Shown here: positions 32,548 to 44,765 of the stretch, one piece after another
Layout of the letters: each line of letters starts with the position of its first letter
How positions within the stretch are numbered: the first letter of the stretch is position 1
Made by a program: the position numbers and the translations under genes
NCBI GenBank assembly: GCA_014529385.2
Contig: CM043942.1
Coordinates: 51,716,274 to 51,780,273 of the forward strand
Length of the DNA stretch: 64,000 nucleotides
Origin: Adiantum capillus-veneris
Lineage: Eukaryota; Streptophyta; Polypodiopsida; Polypodiales; Pteridaceae
Direction: 5' to 3'
Notes under the pieces: model-generated
Database searches by the model: none
The model's input: only the letters and a program-made list of their open reading frames with translations
Told to the model about the DNA's origin: nothing

Positions 32548-33698
32548 TGTGAACGGGATGAAAACACACACAGCGCCTCTATAATGACCCGACACACACT
32601 CTTGGAATGATACACGCACACACACTATGGGGCACCACTCGGCTTACACAACACACCTGGCCGAGACAGGGAACACACCTCTGGAGTGAGAGGAGAGGGA
32701 CTATCCATTTGCCCACTCTACACAAACACACACACACACACACACACACACCCAAAAAAATCAGCTCAAAAGAGGAGAATTTCTGATGTTTAGATACAAT
32801 TGAGCTTAGGCCAACACAAATGGGGCAAATAGCTCACACAATATGGGTAAAAGATACCATATACAATCACAAATTGGAGCAAAAGCTTCGCTCATAGGAG
32901 AAACTTACACAGCCAAAACAACAGAAAAAGAGTGAGGAATTTGGCAAAATGGACATCGCCATCGCGTCCGAAACAGCCCAAAACCCCAGTCCACAATGTC
33001 AAAGTGCTCAAATCCGACATCGCATGAGCAGTTTACGACCAAAACAGGCTCCAAAAACCCCAAAAACACACCTGCAGCTGTTCCTTCTCTCTTCTCCATG
33101 TTTTTTCTGGTCTTCTCTCTATTTTTTCAGTTCCCACACTTAGCTTTATTACTTGGGCACCCTTGGACTGTTAGATGACCTCAAACGGACCCCGAACAGG
33201 CCGAAAACTGACCTCGCAGTGCATAGTTGTGTCACCTTTTTGCATCATCCGCACACCTGGCACTCAGCTTTTCTCAATAATGCATCCCGCAACCACGTGA
33301 AGTAGCCCCAAAAATTGTTCCTCATGATAACCTTTCTGCATAAGTATCACAAGAAAACACCCACGTCGTGTCCGTACTTCTCCGCGTGCAAGTACTGGCC
33401 CCATTTGACATCCTGACGCCACTAGATGCCATCTGACGCACCTGCTTACCTCATGTCGTTGGCCCACGGATAGCTTCCTCGAGAAGTTTTATGCCCTACA
33501 AACTCCTCCTTATTGTAGAAAAAACACACTGGTACTGATAATAGTGAAAATCGTTGCACTATGTATACCCTGTCCTACCTGTACACACGTGGGCCCCACG
33601 TAACCACGTGGCTATGGAAATTGGGAAATCCTTTATTCGATGCACCATGCATGTGTGTGTACATATGCGCAATCCCTTGCTTCAAAAAACTCCTGACA
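32548..33698 (-). mobile_element. Tat-like element 5' LTR (right)
   Basis: Begins TGTGAACGGGATG and ends CTCCTGACA in plus orientation. It is collinear with 24973-26111, including the CA microsatellite and the 32949-33178 open-frame artefact. Confidence 0.92.
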
Positions 33699-33702
33699 AC
33701 GT

Positions 33703-35345
33703 TTGGTCTTTATGAATATCTTGTCTTGCCTTTTGGCTTCACAAATGCTCCGGCTACCTTCAATCGCTTAATGTAGAATTTTTTTAGATCCCACTGTAAG
33801 TTTACTAGAGTGTTCTTTGATGATATTATCATCTAATCCAATTATCTTGAGGAGCATAAGAACCACCTCCAAGTAATCTTTTAAGTTTTGAGAGAGAATA
33901 TACTTTTCATTAATCAAAAGAAGAGTAACTTTTTCTTGCAAGAGATTCAATACTTTGGCCATATTATCTCTCAAAATGGTATCCAAATGGATCCAACAAA
34001 GTTGGAGGCAATAAAAGCATGGCCTGATCCAAGGAATCTACATGAGTTGCAAATCTTTATTGGTGTGTGTGCATACAATAAATGCTTCATAGAAAAATTA
34101 TAATAAATAGCGGGAGCATTACATGACTTAACAAAAAAGAACGTTAAGTATGCATGGACTGCAAAATAGCAAAATGCTTTTAAGAAGCTCAAAGAGAAGC
34201 TAACCTCTCAGACCTGTGCTTTACTGAATCTCTCAAAACCATTTGAGGTCCAATGTGATGCTTGTGGAGATTGCTTTGGAGCAGTCTTGCTTCAAAAAGG
34301 GCATGCCATAGCATACGAGAGTCGAAGATTCAATTCCGATGAGTGAGTATTGGGCATATACAAAAAGAAGCTACTAGCTATTCTACATGCCATAAACACA
34401 TGGAAGCATATCTTCTGGAGATTCCATTCATCCTATGAACGGGTCACCAAAGCCTTAAGTACTTTATGATGCAAACCAAGATTTTCAATAAACAAATGAG
34501 ATGGGAAAATTTTCTTTTGCAATTTAACTTTCATATTGCTCACATTGCTGGCAAGCACAAATTACAATCATGTGACTGATGCACTATCACAATGACCAAG
34601 GGCAAATGCAGTGTCTATAGCAACTCACAATGATCTATCTTTCATGATAGATGAGTATGCTAATGATCCCAATTTCAAAGATATAATTTCAGCCCCTGCA
34701 TTAGGGAAGAAAGAGGAACCATTCACCTTGCAGGATGGTTATCTTCTCTATGGCAATATGCTATGAGTTACTAGCTCACTCTGTGAGAAAGTAATGTCTG
34801 AATCCCATGCCCCTTCTTATGCCGAGCATAGATGGATTCAACTTACTCTTCAAGTAGTAGAGACCTACTTCTATTGGCCTGCCATGAAAGTATACATACA
34901 AGGATTAGAGACCTACTTCTATTGGCCTGCCATGAAAGTAGACATACAAGGGTATGTTTTGAAATGCGTGGTATGCCAAAAGACAAAGTATGATAGAGGG
35001 AAGCAACCAAGATTGCTCCAGGCATTTCCAATGCCTAATTCACCATGTGAGAGAATATCCATGGATTTTATCATTGAATTGCCCAAGTCTATCCATGAGA
35101 ATACAAGAATATGGACAATAGTTGTTGACAAGTTTAGCAAACAAGCACATTCTATACCTGTCAAGAAGACTATTAAGGCACATCAAATGGCAACCCTCTT
35201 TAAATGTCAGATTTTTAAGTACCATGCCTTGCCAACATCCATAGTGTCAAACAAAGATCCTAGAATGACCAGTAATTTTTGGAAGGGTCTCTTTGAGAAT
35301 CTAGGAACAAGGCTAAATTTCTCTTTGGCCTATCATCCACAAACG
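33703..35345 (+). pseudogene. Chromovirus RT, RNase H and integrase N-part
   Basis: Continues the RT cut at 24972: FGLYEYLVLPFGFTNAPATF, VFFDDIII (FDD active site, ~33.8 kb), IQYFGHIISQNGIQMDPTKL and AWPDPRNLHELQIFIGV. RNase H shows FEVQCDACGDCFGAVLLQKG (~34.25 kb). Integrase has SESHAPSYAEHR with a disturbed zinc domain, CVVCQKTKYDRG, ERISMDFIIELPKS, SIVSNKDPRMTSNFWKGLFE and AYHPQT, then the homology breaks at ~35345. Numerous stops occur, but the 231-codon integrase frame (34794-35489) is open apart from the foreign tail after AYHPQT. Confidence 0.87.
34861..34956. repeat. 48-bp in-frame tandem duplication in integrase
   Basis: AGACCTACTTCTATTGGCCT with GCCATGAAAGTAKACATACAA occurs at 34861 and 34909, giving ETYFYWPAMKV twice, 16 residues apart. 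Confidence 0.95.
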
Positions 35346-35557
35346 AGAGTCAAACTTGCAAATATCGACTGTGGCACATACCGAAGGATGTGCAGGTTTA
35401 GAGAGGGGTGGACGTCATGCTGTGGCACGTGCATAGTGGGAACGGAAGCTAAGCCCTACAATATTATAGATTTTATGTGTATGCCTTAAGTGTGCATAAG
35501 TATATGCATTTTCTATTTAGCATGCAAAAAGCTAGTCGAAGTCTGATGTGTCACTCT

Positions 35558-36592
35558 TGTTGGGAATGGGCTTTGTCCTATGATCCCAAGCTTCTTTGTG
35601 GACCTCTTCTTGGAGCCATGATGAAATAAGCCTATAAAACATACCTCCTATCTACTAGGCATCCTAGGTTGCATATGACATGTGTAGCATGTCCAAAAGT
35701 GGCCTTAGTCATAGTATACCCCATGAGGTGTCATTCTACACATAGTAGGTACACTTTGGAGTGATTATGGACCTAGAAAAATCCCTTAGAAAAGTGGTTA
35801 CGAGTTTGTTTGATGTCATCCATGATGTATGCAAAGCTCTCTCTCAATTATTTAAGAAGATATTTTATGCACATGTTCCCACCATAGCTCAACAACTCTT
35901 GGCGGCTTAACCCTTGACATGTGGCGGCAAGGAGAAGATATTTGGAGAAAGATCTAGAAGAACCTCTAGATATTTCTTGAAGAGAAAGATCCAAAAACTT
36001 TGAAGATAATTTCAAGATATTTTGAAAAGATAGATACTTGTCACACAAATCCCTTGAATATTTCTAAGCAAATATGTTCTTCAAGGGGCAACTTCACCTA
36101 TAAATAGAGCCTCTTCCCCCTCACTTGAGCATCAAGAAAACCATCAGGCAATCAAGTGCTCAAGCAATCCTCACAATCGAGCCATCAAGCCATCACCCAA
36201 CCTCCTAGCCATCTCCTTGAGTGAAACTTTCTCTCAATTTCAGCCCAACACATCTTGAGCTTGCTACTTCATGCCTCAAGCCTTCTATCTCCTCACTTGT
36301 AGTACTCATACACTCTATGCAACCTTCTTTCATCATAAGGAGGCATTGTTGGTGGCTCTCAAATGGTGTTGGGTACTACTCATCTTCTACTTCATCAAGT
36401 TGGCTACAAGACCACAAAGTCTTGAGGTGTGCTTCACTTCTTTGGCTTAAGCTTGTGTGGGTCTTTGTGTTGTTTGACTGCTTTCTAATCTTTCTTAGAT
36501 GAATAATCCAATGGTGTAACCTTTCAACCCTTTCACTTTGTGCAAAATATTAGGATTAATGTTTGTATTAGCCATAAAGTCCACTTCCAACA
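35558..36592 (+). mobile_element. Copia-like LTR (solo or flank), ~1035 bp
   Basis: Starts TGTTGGGAA and ends TTCCAACA, perfect terminal inverted repeats of LTR type. CTATAAATAG at 36098-36107 sits in TATA position, with a transcript-like start region of repeated CATCAAG/CAAGC words after it. I see no primer site downstream, no polypurine tract upstream and no matching target duplication, so it may be a solo LTR with decayed flanks. Confidence 0.5.
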
Positions 36593-37149
36593 GAGAATTG
36601 TGTTACTCTTTGGGCCGGAAATACTGCGAGAAATTCTTCTTTCTCCACGTCCTCTTATTTGCCACTACTAGACTACTCTAATTCTTTCGATGTGCACATA
36701 TTTATTCTCCTCTAGGGGTTGAGCCTTGCTTTCTTAATATTACTATGACCAAGAAGACTTGTACACACGGCTCACTCCTATCACTAGGCAAAACATCTAC
36801 ATCTTTGTAAGCACTAAGTCACAGTTTCAAAGAACCATTCGTAGTCTATTTGGAGCACAACGACTTGCTGCTATAAATGCATCAGTGAACCCTTTCATCT
36901 TACCTTTGATTAGATATGATCAAAGCCTTCGTGTTTTTATCTTTGTTTTGTTTTGAGGGTTTCACGTGTGCGTATGTGTGTGTCTGCATGTAAGACTCCA
37001 ATGGCTACACACAATGTATCTGCTACAAACACTAAGCTTGCTTAAGTGAAAGCCTTCATAGTCTCCCCACAAATCCTCACAGCTAGAGGTCCGGTGCCTT
37101 CCTGGCAAGACCGCCAACTCTTTGACAGCGGGACATAGAGGGATTTAGT
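36593..37149. other. Intervening DNA without a recognisable gene
   Basis: Short frames only (for example 36759-36956). It separates the copia-like LTR from the second integrase copy. A GTGTGTGT-rich patch lies near 36975. Confidence 0.5.
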
Positions 37150-38392
37150 CTACCCTAAAGGGAATTGAAACATATTTCTATTGGCCTACCATGAAAGCAA
37201 ACATACAAGAGTATGTTTCTAAATGTTTGGTATGCTAAAAGACAAAATTTGATAGAGGGAAGCAACCTCAATTGCTTCAACCCTTGCCATTCCCTGATTC
37301 ACCATGGGAGAGCATATCCATGGATTTTATCTTTGGATCACCTAAGTCTATCCATGGAAATACGGGAATATGGATGATAGTAGACATGTTTAGTAAACAA
37401 GCTCATTTTATACATGTCAAAAAGACTATCAAAGCCCATCAAATGGCAACTCTCATTATTTCACAAATTTTCAAGTACCATGGCTTGCCAATGTCCATAG
37501 TGTCGGATAGAGATCCTAGAATGACCAGTAATTTTTGGAAGGGTCTCTTTGAGAATTTAGGGACAAGGCTAAACTTCTCTTCGGCATATCATCCACAAAC
37601 GGATGGCCAAATTGAAATAGCTAACCTAACAATTCTTGATCTACTAATCTACTAAAATCCTATGTAACGGAAGTAATCAAAGATACCAATGGGAGAAGTA
37701 CTTACCCTTAGTGGAGTATGCTTACAATAACACTGTACATACTTCCATGGGAAAAGCACCTTTTGAGGTAATTGAGGGAAGATCAAAAAGTCCCTTGATA
37801 CTTAAGGTACATGGAAAGATCTTCGATGCATATGAGTATAGCCGAGACCTACAAGAATCTTTTCAAAAGATTAAGGATGCTATCTCTATCTCACAGCAAA
37901 GGAGAAAGGCTGCTGCTGACAAGCATAGAAGAGCCCAAGCCTTTAAAGAAAATGATTGGGTCTTATTAAAATTTCCCAAGGCTAGACTAAGGCACACGAC
38001 GGGCAAGAATCCTATGGGACACCAAAAGTACTATGCTAAACTAGCAAAAAGATTCTTAGGCTAATCAATGAGATGGCCTATCAACTCAAGTTGCCCAATC
38101 ACTGTCTCATACACAATTCTTTCCATGTGTGCCTATTAAAGCCTTACAAAGGAGAGCCACCTCAAGAACCAACTACTGAAGACCCACCGGAGATCGAGGA
38201 CCAAGAAGAGGTGCTGCAGCCCGAGTCCATTCTCTGACATGAAGACAAGGTATTAAGAGGCGGTAAGACTCTCCGACGATATCTTATTAAGTTTAAGAAT
38301 TATCCTTTTGAAGATGCTAGATGGATGCAAGGCATACAATTAAAGGATAACCTAAATTTTGTCAATGCTTACAATGCTTCCCAAGAGTAAGC
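37150..38392 (+). pseudogene. Chromovirus integrase C-part and chromodomain
   Basis: The first 450 bp repeat the integrase segment at 34.86-35.34 kb (ESISMDFIFGSPKSIHGNTG, SIVSDRDPRMTSNFWKGLFE, SAYHPQTDGQIEIANLT), giving the second Asp in SDRD. After a frameshift at ~37655 comes MEYAYNNTVHTSMGKAPFEV, then LQESFQKIKDAISISQQRRK and NDWVLLKFPKARL. At 38239-38390 a chromodomain follows: HEDKVLRGGKTLRRYLIKFK, NYPFEDARWM. Chromodomains guide integration to heterochromatin. Several stops occur (for example before HEDK). Confidence 0.85.
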
Positions 38393-38744
38393 AAATATAC
38401 AAATGTTAAAAATGAACAAAGTTTTTGTCTTATAAGACTCTCTTTTTCTTTATTGTGCACAAAAATGAAGTAGTATGCATGCTTAGATCAAGTTTGTGGA
38501 GATGACGTCTCCCGAACACCAAGTAGAGCTTGTCACTCTACTATGGAAGACTGATAGGACTAATGTGCAGACATGCTTGCGGCAGCTTAGGCTCTCAAGT
38601 GCCAAATGGACTAGTCATTCATTCTGGAACAATGTTGTAGGGTAACATAGGGATCCTCTACCCGCTAAGAAAAATGACTCATGAATATGCTTTATCTTCT
38701 CTACACCATAGTCGAGGATGACTATGATTTCAAGAGAGAGGTAA
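38393..38744 (+). other. 3' untranslated region and polypurine tract of the chromovirus
   Basis: Non-coding; ends TTTCAAGAGAGAGGTAA just before the LTR start TGTCATAATAATC. Confidence 0.55.
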
Positions 38745-39648
38745 TGTCATAATAATCAATTTCTAATTCTTCTAAGTGATTTTCTCATGTTAAACTGATC
38801 ATTTAATATGGGGAAGTGCCAAGGGAGAAAAAGATAGAATATTGGTTAAGTTAGCAGACTAGCCACAATAGGGATCCAAAGGTGGGAAAATAGGGATCCA
38901 AAAGGGGGGCCATCTGCAAAAGAGCTATGTGCAACAATGGGCTTAAAAGACCCTAAGGTTCAGCCCATTAAGACTTCCAAAATGCTAAGGTTCCAAAATC
39001 CAAAGGTTGTGTCCAAATGTCAAACATTAGGGAAATTGGATGCTTTGTGTGTGCCCAAAAAGTCTTCATCCATCCCTACATAGGAGGGGGCGAGTCTTGC
39101 AAGTAGGGGATGAGAGAGAAGATCACACACACACACACACACAAGCTCCCTTTACACAAAGGGAATGAGGGACACATGTCAGCTCCCTAGCCCAGATGCC
39201 CACAAGGTGTACTCAAATCCTATTGGATGGGCTTGGAGGTGGACCAATGAGAATTAGGCTAGAGTAAATCTAGTTTAATTAAAAAACACTTAATAAAAGA
39301 ACCAATGGGAATTAAGCTCTCTAGAAGACTATTGGACAGTCTCCCGAGGGGTCCAATGAGCACTCAGCGGCCCAATGGCTTGCCTGATTCCTATTGGCCA
39401 GGAGGCAAAGGGGTCCAATGAGAGTTTAGTTGGATTAAATAATTACCTAAAGCTCTCACAAAAGGGGGACACATGCCAAAAGGCTATCACTTATGTTGCT
39501 TAATTGTCATTGGCTAAGCCTGGGGAGGTCCAATAGGATGCTAGCATGAGTAATTAGCAAGGGGGGTCGACCAAGAGAGATAGGGGGCTGATTTTTGAAA
39601 GGCATTATCACACACACACTCACACAATCTCATGTGTGAAGCAAAGAA

Positions 39649-39696
<48 letters not shown>

Positions 39697-40356
39697 AAGC
39701 TTTAATGGAAAGCTTATCACCTACTCCAAGCTTTTGAGAAGGGAGGCCTACATCAACAACTCTTGGCTTTGTGATGCAAATCCAACCAAGAGCCAAGCTT
39801 CAATGCATGCTCATCTCGTCTACCATGCTAATTACTAAGCTAAGCTATGCTAATATGAGTGATTATGTGAGGAGATGTACATCTTTCTCGTAAGAATACT
39901 CCTCCTTCCTCTCAATCTACTCTCATAGCCCGCTAGCTCTCACCATCTTCGAAGGTGTGTGAGGTCTTGGGTCTGAGACCATGAGGGAATTGATATTGTG
40001 TTTGATAAGTGTTTTGCTTGGTGCATGAAGTTTCCATCTTCATTGCACTAGCTAGTATTGAAGGAACACAAAGAATTGTATTGTAAAATGTCTCTCTTGA
40101 TGGGAGAAACCATAATACAAAGCCTTTTGGAGGGGGACCGGCTCCATATAAATCCGGTCCTCAATTGTTGTCAATAGCTTAGTTTCTCTCTCTTTTGAAG
40201 TATTGTTCATGCTATCTAACAAGGTGTTATGGCTTTTGTTGCTCTCTCCACCCTAGCACTCTTGTTATTCTCATTAGTAATCTATTCTAATGAAATTCTC
40301 ACTATGTTCATGCTATTTTCTGCTACACACAAGTTACTAGGCCATTAAATGCTACA
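38745..40356 (+). mobile_element. Chromovirus 3' LTR, ~1.6 kb
   Basis: Starts TGTCATAATAATC after the polypurine tract and ends AATGCTACA, matching the end of the 5' LTR remnant (CCATTACA). A TATA box ATATAAAT lies at 40146-40153. It contains a (CT)n tract at 39651-39692 and two copies of AATAGGGATCCAAA (38868-38900). The 68-codon frame over the (CT)n tract is an artefact. The left border rests on the polypurine junction only. Confidence 0.65.
39651..39692. repeat. (CT)21 microsatellite inside the LTR
   Basis: Uninterrupted CT run of 42 bp. Confidence 0.97.
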
Positions 40357-40784
40357 CCAAAAGTTTTCCTGCGGGTGTGAGTAAGTGTGCGGAGGAGGCA
40401 CCGGAAACTTTGTGAGGAATAATCACCACTCTATGTCAGCTTCTTTGAAGTATTTATTGTTGCTATGACAGAGTGGGGCTCCATTTCGAACCTTTTTCTT
40501 GAGTAGCAAGGTATATCTTCAATCAAAGTGCATATATGAGATCTGCAAACAAATGTTGGTGCATTGTTTCCACATATTTATCAAAGATTGGACAATGTTT
40601 CAACTGCTTGAAATGCTTATATTGCTTGGTTACAGTTGTAGGTAGTTGTGATCATGGCAATCAGCTAAGATTCGGGTAGAGAGAAGACCCATTCATGCCA
40701 GATTGTCAGATAGCAAACAAGTGGTTCTTTTATTGAAATGTTTATGGCAGTCATTGTCATACCATTATTTTTGGTTTTGGCCCC

Positions 40785-40830
<46 letters not shown>

Positions 40831-42340
40831 TCACTACCGGTTGAACAAATGCTAAGCCTTGTATTGGCTTAAGAGTAGCAGAGTCACACGCCGTCTTTAA
40901 CTTATAGGTCTTTGTTCTTTTTTATCTTGCTCGCCCAATTCCTTCTTTGATTCACAACCCATGAGGCAAGCACATGCACGCACACCTGTGTTTAACAAAA
41001 CTTGGAAAACATACAAATAAGAGTCATATTGAGTATATTTGAACGCTTTTAGATTTATTTTCCACAATTTCAGAGGTCGTCTCTTATAGGTCTTTGCTCA
41101 TTTTGATGCGTGCATGTGAGCAAATGCACACCCTTGTTTTTCAAAACCTTGAAAACCTACAAATAAGAGTCATAGTGAGTATATTTGAAGGTTTTTAGAT
41201 TTAATTTTCCACCATTTAAGAGGTCATCTAACCTTCAAATGTTTAATTTGACAGTAAATTTCAAATTTTGTAGGTGGGATTACAGGTTTATTTCGAGCAT
41301 GTGCAGTATGCAAACACATTCTCTCATAATGATGTTCACACTTCGAAAGGAGTACCAAAATGTCATCCAAAGAGTTTCATAAAAAAGTCACGAGGTAATT
41401 TATTTTTAAAAAAATTAAACACTAGATTTTTTGTCCATCTCCCCCACTTCAAGTTGGGTGCCTTGTGCACACACAAACTTACACACCTTTCTTTGTTTAC
41501 CGATTTAGCTCTTCACTTATGGGTAAGGTCAGCCCATGATTCTTCCATGCCGTGTGAATGGTGTATATGATGAGATTGCCTCGCTCCATATTCTCTAAGT
41601 TTAATTTTTCCAAGAATCCCCATCAATTTAAACTTTTCTATGGAACTTCTCTCCTAGATTTGCCCCCTTACTCACTATGTAATATCAGGCACACTTGCTA
41701 GTTGGCCTTCTTTGACACCGCTCATACCACTAGGGTTGCACTAGTCCTCTCAATTGTGCCATAGATCTGAGTACAAACTATGAAAGCTGTAGATCATGCC
41801 GAATAGTGAGTAGTAGCATACTTTTGGTCGAGCAAGGGCGCGCCCAAAATGGGGGTGGGTGCGTAAGGGACGGATAATACATCATACAAAACACGCACAT
41901 ACTGGCGCGCGCACACACACTATGTTTTATGTAGTCATGATTCAACCTTGTAGAACGAGTCCAATACTTAAACACCAAGCTACACATTCATTATTCCCCT
42001 TTAAATAACACTAGTATGTGACCCGCGCGTTGCTGCGGCTAAGAAGAAGCAATCATGGCACTCTCCTCCCTCACCTTCCCCTAACGGTGGCAGCATGTAC
42101 ATATATACATTAGTATGTGACCCGTGCATCGATGTGGTTGAGAAGAAGCGATTGTGGCACTCTCCTCCCTCACCTTCTTCGAAGGTGGCATCATATATAT
42201 ATATATATATATATTACACACACATGTCACATACATACACACACGCATGTCCATGCTTTGACATCGGCCTAGCTATGATCTTAGAAGAGGATTCACACAA
42301 TCAAATGCACTCTTGTCGAATTTAATAATGGGCTTTTCAT
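40357..42340. repeat. Gene-free region with microsatellite and tandem duplications
   Basis: (CT)n at 40790-40827. A diverged tandem duplication starts CTTATAGGTCTTTG at 40901 and 41083 (182-bp first unit) and ends RAGGTCRTCT near 41231. A 99-bp duplication, AGTATGTGACCCG, lies at 42013 and 42112, followed by (TA)n at 42193-42214. No gene is visible. Confidence 0.75.
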
Positions 42341-43061
42341 AAACCTCCTCCCCTCTCTCTCCTCTCTCTCCTCTCTCCTCTCTCTCTCTCTCTCTCTCTC
42401 CTCTCCCCTACACCCCGCGAAAAACTTGATTACATTTAGAGTTGGCATGTGGATGGATTAACTTTGCCATAAGCAAACCAATCCCCCTCTATTTGTAGAA
42501 ACATACTCAACCCTCCAGGTTTCTTTAGTCTCTCTTTTGTGTACGCGTGCGTATACACACTCATCCCAACAATCAACAACTCGGTGGGGGAGGGGACGAG
42601 GGTGCTCGTGACACATGGAGGTGTCAATTTTTCAAGAAATTTAAGAAAGAGTAGAGGAGTACCTCTTTAGAGTAATTTTTAAAATTTTAAAAATATTAAA
42701 TTACACAATTTGTAAAAATAATATCAATATTGGTCTTGAAAACATTCCCTTGAAAAAAAAATCCAAATATATCTTTAAAAGCCATATTTGCATTGAGTAG
42801 AAAAAACCTCCTCAAACTTATCTTTTTTTTATGATTTATCCTCGTAGAGGAGAAAGTCTTTTGTCAAAAAAAAACAAAGGAAGTTTTTCTATTTTTCATT
42901 GTCTTTAGGAGAGGCTTTTCTTGTAGTTTTTGGTTTTTTAATTTGTGCATGTAGCTAGTTGTACTTGGTTCTCACATTTCCAATTTGTTGCTCTAGTTCT
43001 CTCAAATTCATCATCATCTAGGTATTCTCAAAGATTTTTCAAATAATACGAATAAGCCTTT

Positions 43062-43108
<47 letters not shown>

Positions 43109-43303
43109 AGTTAAAATTCCCTTCTATTACCTACATGTAGTAGATTGGTCATCCAAATTCCTTCTAGGAAATAGATTCCAGAGTTATTCAAGAATTTATT
43201 GGAGAATAACTAATTCTTCTTTTTCCTCTCTTCTCATCTCAAATTCCCTTCTAAGAAACAGATTCAGAGTTCAAGATTTATTGGAGGTAGAACTAATCTT
43301 TCT

Positions 43304-43343
<40 letters not shown>

Positions 43344-43409
43344 CTATCTATTTTACTGAAAACTGAAGATACTTGTTTGTGAGTAGTTGTTGAAAATCAA
43401 CGTCTCTAT

Positions 43410-43459
<50 letters not shown>

Positions 43460-43573
43460 CTATTTCTTTTCATTGATCAGTGTCTCTATATTGTCTGATA
43501 TCCTCTCTCTCTCTCTCTCTCTCTCTTCTCTTATTTCTTTTCTTTTCATTGATCAGTGGCTCTATATTGTCTG

Positions 43574-43632
<59 letters not shown>

Positions 43633-43674
43633 TTCTCTCTGAGAATTCACCCACGGGAGAGAGATAGAGAGAGA

Positions 43675-43710
<36 letters not shown>

Positions 43711-43830
43711 ATTAAAATTCCTTTTTGTTGCCTACATGTAGTAGATTGGTTATCCAAATTCCCTTCTAAGAAACAGATTAAGAGTTCAAAATTTTTGGAG
43801 GTAGAACTAATATTCTTTTTCTTCTTCATC

Positions 43831-43866
<36 letters not shown>

Positions 43867-43970
43867 TTTACTAAAAATTGAGGATATTTTAATGTGAGTA
43901 ATTGTTGAAAATCAACGCCTCTATGATCTCTCTCTCTCTCTCTCCCCTATTTCTTTTCATTGATCAGTGG

Positions 43971-44001
<31 letters not shown>

Positions 44002-44154
44002 TCTCTATATTATATATATATATATATATTATTATATATATATATATCACACACACAACGTCTCTTTGCTCTCTTCTTCTCGTTGATTGGCTCTCTCTTT
44101 TAACACACACAACCTCTATCAACTCTCTTCTTCTCATTGATTGATGCCCTCTGA

Positions 44155-44201
<47 letters not shown>

Positions 44202-44305
44202 AGTGAACTACATTTGGAGTTGGCATATGGTTGGCTTAACTTTGCGATAAGCAAGCAAACCCCCCCTCTATTCATAGAAAGATACTCAACTTTCGAGTTT
44301 TCCTT

Positions 44306-44352
<47 letters not shown>

Positions 44353-44712
44353 CGTACACACTCATCGCAAAAAATCAACAACCTGGTGGGAGAGGGGACG
44401 GGATAGCACGTTTCCTCGTGACTTATGGAGATGTCAATTTTTCTAGAACTTTAAGAAAGAGTATATGAGTGTCTCTTTAGAGTCATTTTCAAAATTTTAA
44501 AATACAAAATTATAGAATTTATTAAAATAATATCAATATTGATCTTGAAAAAATCCCCTTGAAAATAATAATCCTAATATATCTTCAAATTCAAAAGTCA
44601 AATTTGCATTGAGGAGTAAAATTCCCCTCCAATTTACCTTTTTTGTATGAGATATATTTTATGTAGAGTGAAAAGTCTTTTGGCAAAAGAAAGAAAGTAA
44701 ATCTTTTTTTTC
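42340..44712. repeat. (CT)n/(GA)n-rich block with segmental duplications
   Basis: At least a dozen CT or GA tracts (43065-43107, 43311-43340, 43411-43457, 43503-43526, 43577-43633, 43672-43707, 43925-43944, 44155-44201, 44311-44348 among them), plus (TA)n at 44011-44047. Two ~480-bp segments, 42431-42895 and 44209-44712, align throughout (GAGTTGGCATRTGG, ATCAACAAC, GGTGGGRGAGGGGACG, ATAATATCAATATTG). Two more, 43107-43420 and 43707-43925, share CTACATGTAGTAGATTGGT and GTTGAAAATCAACG. Open frames in these tracts are composition artefacts. Confidence 0.9.
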
Positions 44713-44765
44713 ATTGTCAAAAGGAGGTCATTCCACAAGTCCCCTTTTTTATTTTTAATAGCAAA

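Larger units (their letters stand above)
24973..33698 (-). mobile_element. Tat-like Ty3/gypsy element, nearly complete, 8.7 kb
   Basis: It has two LTRs (1139 and 1151 bp), a TGGCGCC-type primer site, gag with a zinc knuckle, protease, RT, RNase H, a second archaeal-type RNase H, and integrase, in that order on the minus strand. The LTRs differ at roughly 5% of sites by eye in their first 400 bp. Dual RNase H is the hallmark of the Tat lineage. Stops in gag and a few frameshifts in pol mean that this copy is probably not autonomous now. It sits inside an older chromovirus RT. Confidence 0.9.
22373..40356 (+). mobile_element. Ty3/gypsy chromovirus, nested and interrupted
   Basis: The parts, all plus strand: LTR end (22373-22679), primer site (22681), gag-PR-RT start (23.2-24.97 kb), RT-RNase H-IN (33.70-35.34 kb), IN-chromodomain (37.15-38.39 kb) and a 3' LTR (38745-40356) whose last ~300 bp match the first LTR. 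The 24973-33698 interval is a younger element on the opposite strand, and 35.35-37.15 kb is a second interruption. The two LTR ends differ noticeably, so this is the older layer. The 5' LTR has lost its left part next to the LINE. Confidence 0.8.

Noticed and set aside
35558-36592. Complete solo LTR with target duplication
   Set aside because: The terminal inverted repeats are good, but the flanking five bases do not match (CACTC-like versus GAGAA), so only an LTR-like call is made.
43480-44365. Open frames of Ser-Leu or Arg-Glu repeats
   Set aside because: They are translations of (CT)n/(GA)n tracts and appear on both strands.
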